Assembly (NCBI RefSeq): GCF_000004195.4
Contig: NC_030677.2
Location: forward strand, 67,728,222-67,792,221
Origin: Xenopus tropicalis
Lineage: Eukaryota; Chordata; Amphibia; Anura; Pipidae
DNA length: 64,000 bases
Reading direction: 5' to 3'
In this document: positions 48,601 to 57,600 of the stretch, piece by piece
How positions within the stretch are numbered: position 1 is the first letter of the stretch
Layout of the letters: each line of letters begins with the position of its first letter
The notes under the pieces: model-generated
What the model was told of the DNA's origin: nothing
The model's database searches: none
The model's input: the letters and a program-made list of their open reading frames with translations, nothing else
Made by a program: the position numbers and the translations under genes

Positions 48601-51600
48601 TGTGATAATCTTACATTTTGAAAAAGTTAGTTAATTAGTTAGTTATTTCTGTGCTTGAATAGGGCAATGGGTTTCCCAGAATTAATTTGACCATAGCTCC
48701 TACTTTATAGCTTAGATTCTGCTTATTTTATAGAAGCACATTCTGTCATAAATGTTTTCTGTCTTAATTTGAACCCACTATTTAAAAACTTCACTTAAAG
48801 GGGACGCAAACCCTCCTAGCAAAATGTAAGTACTGTAAACATGCAGTTTAAAAAAAACAAGAGATTTTACAAACCTATATTGGGGGCAAAGGCTGTGGGA
48901 AAAAAACTGTCTGAGCTCCGCTGCGCCATTTTACTGGCGTCCTAGGCATCTCCTACGTGAATACTTGTCTGCGCATGTGCATTAGAGTGTACCCATCAAT
49001 ATTTACTCTACTGCGCATGCGTATAACGCTAAGTGACAAGCAATAAGAAAGTAAGGTAAGGAGATGCCAGCGCAGCGCTCGTTTTTTTCCATGGGCTGGT
49101 GTGGTTTTCCTGGGGAAAAAATGTAGCGATCTATTCCACTGGGGCCTAACATTTTGGCACCCCCCAGTGAAATAGACTTTATATGGCCTTTAACAAATTT
49201 TCCAAATATTTATTCCTCCTGATAGTGTGCCCTTCTTAACCCCTATTTCTAAAAAGACCCGGTTGTTCTCTTGCTGCATTTACCAGTAAAATAATCAAAT
49301 AATTTGTTTTTTTTAACCAAGTTAAATAACATGAAATTAATATTAAAATACACTCTGTTAAAATGTTTCTATTCATATGACCCACACATGTTGTATAAGT
49401 GATACTAACACTTCTTTGTATGACCATAGATGTAACTGTTCAGTATAGCCATGGCCTCCCTGTGATAACCCTTACACTCCCCTCTCGAAATGAACGCTGC
49501 CAGTTCACTATCAAACCCCTAACAACCACATTGGGGACATTCTTGACAGACATTAAAAAGGAAGACAGAGGCATTGATGTGATTGCTGCCACATCCACAG
49601 GTATGAAGATGCACAATTTGTTTCAGTTGCCTGACGATTACCTCAGGGAACCACCATCCTTTTGGCACAATTCTCCCATGAATTTATATTACTTGCACTT
49701 TTCAGACCCCAGCCCCAAGCTTTGGCTAGTACTTCATGTTAATTTGGATTTGTGTTTGTTCACTAATATTTGTTCTCTCCTACAGATGATACCAAGTTTT
49801 CTAACTCCACATTAATGGATGTTTTGCTAATGAATGACTTTAAACTCGTAATTAACAACAGCACGTATCATGTCCAGCCACCCTCCAGAGGTAAGAGGGT
49901 ATCAAGTGGGACTGCAATCTGTCCATTTTAATGTTTTAAGCGCACAATATGTAGCAGTGATAATTAAAGTTTGTACAGTGAATATTTGTTCTAATGGTCG
50001 ACTTTACCTGTATGTGGGCCGAGTCATAGAATATTGCTGGCTAGCTGTTTTATCTCTTCTGTTTATTATATTTTTCCTGTGTGTTTCCTGCACCTCATAG
50101 TTACCGGTACCTGTACTTATATAATATATGAGTAAACTGGAATAGCACATACAGTGGCTTGCAAAAGTATTCGGCCCCCTTGAACTTTTCCACATTTTGT
50201 CACATTACAGCCACAGACATGAATCAATTTTATTGGAATTCCATGTGAAAGACCAATACAAAGTGGTGTACACGTGAGAAGTGGAACGAAAATCATACAT
50301 GATTCCAAACATTTTTTACAAATTTTTTACAAAGTGGGGTGTGCGTAATTATTCAGCCCCCTTTGGTCTAAGTGCAGTCAGTTGCCCATAGACATTGCCT
50401 GAGGAGTGCTAATGACTAAATAGAGTGCACCTGTGTGTAATCTAATGTCAGTACAAATACAGCTGCTCTGTGACGGCCTCAGAGGTTGTCTAAGAGAATA
50501 TTGGGAGCAACAACACCATGAAGTCCAAAGAACACACCAGACAGGTCAGGGATAAAGTTATTGAGAAATGTAAAGCAGGCTTAGGCTACAAAAAGATTTC
50601 CAAAGCCTTGAACATCCCACGGAGCACTGTTCAAGCGATCATTCAGAAATGGAAGGAGTATGGCACAACTGTAAACCTACCAAGACAAGGCCGTCCACCT
50701 AAACTCACAGGCCGAACAAGGAGAGTGCTGATTAGAAATGCAGCCAAGAGGCCCATGGTGACTCTGGTCGAGCTGCAGAGATCTACAGCTCAGGTGGGGG
50801 AATCTGTCCATAGGACAACTATTAGTCGTGCACTGCACAAAGTTGGCCTTCATGGAAGAGTGGCAAGAAGAAAGCCATTGTTAACAGAAAACCATAAGAA
50901 GTCCCGTTTACAGTTTGCCACAAGCCATGTGGGGGACACAGCAAACATGTGGAAGAAGGTGCTCTGGTCAGATGAGACCAAAATGGAACTTTTTGGCCAA
51001 AATGCAAAACGCTATGTGTGGCGGAAAACTAACACTGCACATCACTCTGAACACACCATCCCCACTGTCACATATGGTGGTGGCAGCATCATGCTCTGGG
51101 GGTGCTTCTCTTCAGTAGGGACAGGGAAGCTGGTCAGAGTTGATGGGAAGATGGATGGAGCCAAATACAGGGCAATCTTGGAAGAAAACCTCTTGGAGTC
51201 TGCAAAAGACTTGAGACTGGGGCGGAGGTTCACCTTCCAGCAGGACAACGACCCTAAACATAAAGCCAGGGCAACAATGGAATGGTTTAAAACAAAACAT
51301 ATCCATGTGTTAGAATGGCCCAGTCAAAGTCCAGATCTAAATCCAATCGAGAATCTGTGGCAAGATCTGAAAACTGCTGTTCACAAACGCTGTCCATCTA
51401 ATCTGACTGAGCTGGAGCTGTTTTGCAAAGAAGAATGGGCAAGGATTTCAGTCTCTAGATGTGCAAAGCTGGTAGAGACATACCCTAAAAGCCTGGCAGC
51501 TGTAATTGCAGCAAAAGGTGGTTCTACAAAGTATTGACTCAGGGGGCTGAATAATTATGCACACCCCACTTTGCAGTTATTTATAAAAAATGTTTGGAAT

Positions 51601-54600
51601 CATGTATGATTTTCGTTCCACTTCTCACGTGTACACCACTTTGTATTGGTCTTTCACGTGGAATTCCAATAAAATTGATTCATGTTTGTGGCTGTAATGT
51701 GACAAAATGTGGAAAAGTTCAAGGGGGCCGAATACTTTTGCAAGCCACTGTACATGTGCAGCTTAACTGGAACCCAAGAAGAATTTGGGGCAAATAATGT
51801 CACAATAAGCCAATACAGTCTAGATCAGTGATCCCCAACCAGTGGCTCGGGGCAACATGTTGCTCACCAACCCCTTGGATGTTGCTCTCAGTGCCCCCAA
51901 ACCAGGTAGTTATTTTTGAATTCCTGACTTGGGGGCAAGTTTTGGTTGAATACAAACAAGATTTACTACCAAATAAAGCCCCCTGTAAGCTGATAGGGTG
52001 CATAGAGGCTGCCTAATAGCCAATCACAGCCCTTATTTGGCACCTCCATGAACTTTTATGATGCTTGTGTTGCTCTCCGGGTCTTTTTACATTTGACTGT
52101 GGCTTACAAGAAAGAAAGGTTGGGGATCCCTGGTCTAGATTGTGACCCACTACTACTGTAATACAGGTATGGGTCCCATTATTCTGAATGCTTGGGACCT
52201 GGGGTTTCTGGGTAAGCTGTAATTTGGATCTTCATACTTGGGGGATTTACTAAAACTCTTTTTTTCAGATTTATATTTGTTTAAAACCTCAAAAAATTCA
52301 TTTCCACAAATGGAAGATCCAAACTTAAAAAAGCATAAATGAAAAAGAAAAGTGGAAATATCACAAAAAATGCAACTTTTTGGAGTTGGTACACAGTAAC
52401 CGTGACTTTTTTTTTATTTTGCACAAAAGTCAGCGTCAATAAAGCACGGAAACTACAAAGCAAAGAAGGATCTTCCAACTGTTAAAGGGTCATTTGCTAT
52501 TGACTTCTACGTGATCTCGAAAGGTTTCTAGATGGCATATTTTTGCATTTGGAATTGTCTAAGTTTTGTCACATAATAAATTGTGAAAACATTGCATAAA
52601 TACCCCCTCAAAATCATTTAAACATGAAATAAACCCAGTAGGATTGTTTTGCCTCCAATAAGGATTAGTTATATAGTACAAGGTACTGTTTTCTTGTTAC
52701 AGAGAAAAAGGAAATGGCCTTACCATAATGCGGAGCTTTCTGATTAACGTGTTTTTAAATAGCAGATTTCATATCTGTATTTAGTTTTTGTTTTTTTAAA
52801 TTAATGTTTGTCTTTCTTTCAGATAAACCTTGTCCTCAAGATTCTAGTGAAATGGACACCATTAAAACTCTGGTTCATCGTCTGTATGCAGCTCTGCACC
52901 AGGAAGAATATCAGCTTAACAAGGAACAGGAGTTATTAAAGAGGCTTGACAGTCTTAAGGAGCAACTGCAACCACTGGAACAGGTCTGTCCAACAAGCAG
53001 AGCCTTCTTAATTAAGCCCCTAACCAAACAATGTACATAGGGACAAATCAGTATGACTTTGCTTAGTGGGTTTTCATTCCTGTGTTGCAGCTCTGATGTC
53101 TTAGGTTTGATTCTGACCAGCAGGGCTGGCATCAGGAATCATGGGCTCCCATCAGTGATGGTTTACCTTAAGTGGGGACCAATTATTTACCCACCAGTCG
53201 CCTAAGCCTCCTTGGGCAGTGGGCCCTACCAACAAAACAAGGCCCCAATAAAAGAAATTGACTTGTGTACTCGTTGTCACTTCCCTGATCTGCTTCAGCT
53301 CAGGCCTATTATACCAAAACCTCCCCAAACTTTGCCCATTCCATGTGGTGTGAGTTCTCTTTCCTGTGAGAAGTCCTATTTAATTTACTGAGAACTTGGA
53401 TTACTCACAGTCCAAGTAAATGTAAACAGCAATGCAGCAATAGCACTTCTGCCTTGCAACTCTGGTGTCCTGAGTTTAATCCCAGCCAGGGCACTATCTG
53501 CAAGGAGTTTGTATGTTCTTTCTGTGTCTGTGTGGGTTTCCTCTGGGTACTCCAGTTTCCTCCCACACTACAAAAACATACAAGGCAGCTTAACTGGCTT
53601 CTGAATAAATTGATGACAGTGTGTGTGAATGTGATAGGGACCTTATATTGTAAGCTCCTCTGGGGCAGGGACTAAAGTGAACAATGTATAATATATGTAC
53701 AGCACTACAGAATGTGTTGGGGCTATATAAAAAAAAATTAAAAAATAAATACAAAATGTACATTAGGTTATTATCATGTTTAGTAAAAAAAATGGTAGAA
53801 GGACACAAGGTTCCTTTGTTCAGCCATTCATTGATGTGCATGTACTACATAACATGCAATGCCAAGTTTTTAGGCTGTCACATGCTCTGTAGAACTGCTT
53901 CAAAGGCTAAAATAAAATGTCTGCGCATGCCTTAAGAGAAATATTTTGCTATGTGACATGGGAGGTAAGCAGATAAACACACATGCTGCAAGAGAATCTG
54001 TTATGCTCCTTCCTCAGAAAGTCCTACAACCCTACTAATGGCATTGATATTGTAGAAATAGTTAATATAGGGGTCTGAATTGGCCCTTGTGCTTTAGTCA
54101 GAAAGTAAACAGTGCTACATGTTACAGGCCATGGTGGTCATGATAATCTTAATACACCTTAGGGCACACATGCACCCCCAGTCTCCATAGAGCTCAGCTG
54201 AGTAGTGCCAGTGGGGACCGGGCATACATACTGGGACTGACAGTTTAGCCAGTCATATGATATGATAACCTTTCTGGCACAACTACAGGTCACTGTTCAG
54301 ATCCTTTGGTCAGCAGGCTTAGGGGATAGTTGAAGCTGCCCCTTGCAGGCATTGACCAATAGCAGGGTCTAAACTTTGCAAATGCTAGAAACGGGTTAGA
54401 CTGTCATTTTTCTGCAATACTATGATTTTTGCTGATGTGGCATATTCTATCATAAACCTTTGATCTATTGCCTAATAAAACCATAGCTGTAAAAATGTAT
54501 AATTTCCAAGATTTATTGCCTTATTAGGTGCGCAACATGAATGCTTAATGAACTCTTCAAAATGCGAATAGAACCAACTAGATAATTTATTGGTTGAATA

Positions 54601-57600
54601 CACATTAATACTGCAAAACTACAGGAGAAATGCCCAACTTTTGGGCATCAGATGTTGGACTACATCTCCAATTATCCCTTGAAGGGTTTCAGCTGTCAGT
54701 GGAATTCTGGTAGTTGTAGTTTAACAACTTGATGCCTTATGCCAGTGATTGAACTACAGTATTATGATTTTATGTTAAAAACCAAGAAACTTCCAAATAT
54801 TCTAGAGCAAGAATATTTTCCATTTCTGCAGATGAAGTCAATGATATTATCCAAATCAGATGCCAAGACTACGCGGCTCATGTGGATTGGACTGGCACTA
54901 ATGTCTACACAAGGTGGAGCTCTGGCTTGGCTGACTTGGTGGGTCTACTCTTGGGATATCATGGAACCAGTTACTTACTTCATTACCTACGGAAGTGCCA
55001 TAGCCTTTTACGCATACTTTGTTTTAACCAAACAGGTGAGTGAATCCAAATGGAATAATAATGGGATGGCAACCAGAGCAATAAAGCCAAGTGTGAAATT
55101 TTATTTATCTTCCAGTCTTCCTGGCTGCTAGGGTAAAGCTGGCCATACACTTTAAGTTTATGATCATTGTCACAATAAATTGTCATAAGAAAGTTAATTT
55201 ATTAGGTCAGATTAAAAATATACCATATAAGTGCAAGGGCACACTAGGAGTATGCCCTGCTTCTCTCTGCCTGTGTTTTAAAGGTAAGCAGAGATGTGCT
55301 CCAATACACATAGCTGCACTTAGGCCGATGCTGTGGGGGGCATATGCATAGTGTTCCCTTTCCCTAACATCCTAAGTAGGACCGAAGCAGCCAGATCCTA
55401 ATTCAAAATCAATATTCAATATGGGGGCCTGTATACAGTGGCTTGCAAAAGTATTCGGCCCCCTTGAACTTTTCCACATTTTGTCACATTACATCCACAA
55501 ACATGAATCAATTTTATTGGAATTCCACGTGAAAGACCAATACAAAGTGGTGTACACGTGAGAAGTGGAACGAAAATCATACATGATTCCAAACATTTTT
55601 TACGTTGACTGGGCCATTCTAACACATTGATATGTTTTGTTTTAAACCATTCCATTGTTGCCCTGGCTTTATGTTTAGGGTCATTGTCCTGCTGGAAGGT
55701 GAACCTCCGCATGATGCTGCCACCACCATATTTGACAGTGGGGATGGTGGGTTCAGAGTGATGTGCAGTGTTAGTTTTCCACCACACATAACGTTTTGCA
55801 TTTTGGCCAAAAAGTTCCATTTTGGTCTCATCTGACCAGAGCACCTTCTTCCACATGTTTGCTGTGTCCCCCACATGGCTTGTGGCAAACTGCAAACCGG
55901 ACTTCTTATGGTTTTCTGTTAACAATGGCTTTCTTCTTGCCACTCTTCCATAAAGGCCAACTTTATGCAGTGCACGACTAATAGTTGTCCTATGGACAGA
56001 TTCCCCCACCTGAGCTGTAGATCTCTGCAGCTGGTCCAGAGTCACCATGGGCCTCTTGGCTGCATTTCTGATCAGCGCTCTCCTTGTTCGGCCTGTGAGT
56101 TTAGGTGGACGGCCTTGTCTTGGTAGGTTTACAGTTGCCTTCCATTTCTGAATGATCGCTTGAACAGTGCTCCGTGGGATGTTCAAGGCTTTGGAAATCT
56201 TTTTGTAGCCTAAGCCTGCTTTAAATTTCTCAATAACTTTATCCCTGACCTGTCTGGTGTGTTCTTTGGATTTCATGGTGTTGTTGCTCCCAATATTCTC
56301 TTAGACAACCTCTGAGGCCATCACAGAGCAGCTGTATTTGTACTGACATTAGATTACACACAGGTGCACTCTATTTAGTCATTAGCACTCATCAGGCAAT
56401 GTCTATGGGCAACTCACTGCACTCAGACCAAAGGGGGCTGAATAATTACGCACACCCCACTTTGCAGTTATTTATTTGTAAAAAATGTTTGGAATCATGT
56501 ATGATTTTCCTTCCACTTCTCACATGTACACCACTTTGTATTGGTCTTTCACGTGGAATTCCAATAAAATTGATTCATGTTTGTGGCTGTAATGTGACAA
56601 AATGTGGAAAAGTTCAAGGGGGCCGAATACTTTTGCAAGCCACTGTAGGTGCTATATTTGTGACCCCTTGTGACATACCGAGCTATATTAAATATTGGCT
56701 TTCAGGGCCTCTGAAATGATTGTGACCCCTACAGCTGTAACCCTCTGCTCCCAGCTCTTGGCTGCACTGATCCAAAGAAAGAGATTTTATGATTGGCACA
56801 TTTGAGAATTGTGTGTGAAGGAAGGTGGGGACAAGGACTATAGTTTGCTGGGTAGCAAATGGATGGATGGCAGGTACAGAGACACAGACCTGCAGAAAAA
56901 TTGTGCTGCACAGGCATGGAATCCTTAAAGGAGACATATTGGATAAATGGATAAAACCCTAATTTTGTAGGCAATTATGAATAATATATGATGCTGGTTT
57001 CACTTTGGGCTAATAATTAATCCTATCTGTAAAAATAGCCCCTTTATTGGAGCTCCCTATAGATCCTCTCATTTTTCTGTCCGTGTTTCAAATGAAGGGT
57101 GGGCGTGTCCTAACGGTCCCTGCCAGAAGCACAGTAGGAGGGGGAGAGCCAATCACAGCCTTGCAATCACACAAGCAAAGGCAGGCTTCAGTTCCCTATC
57201 AGGTCAGCCTAGCTGCTGATTGGTTCCTATCCTACAGTGCAGGGTACTGAGAGCCACCGGCCCCCTGCTCATCCAGAGAATTCAGCCAGCAGGAAGTGGA
57301 ACTGATGGGCGGGACTAGTGGGGTTTTGGTGGAATTTCTCAATAAATCAATCCGAAACACAACTTTTTAAGAACAATCCTTCTGTATTTAGAGGAGTATA
57401 ATTCACTGCTACATTCTTAATTTTTATATGATATGTCTCCTTTAAGGCCTTTAGGAACCCACAGAGCAGTTCAGTCGCCTGCGATAGATCTCTGATATTG
57501 CAGGTGACTAACTGCTCCAAAATGACTTTCCACCAGCAACAATAGGAGTCACTGGTGGAAAGGCCATTGCATTGGTTCGGTGTCGTGCAAAGTTTCCTCC

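Noticed and set aside
55416..55603. C-terminal tail of the 286-codon frame in the deleted Tc1 copy
   Set aside because: This tail is the terminal inverted repeat read through after a deletion; the same peptide also appears as frames at 51594 and 56399. It is not part of the transposase.
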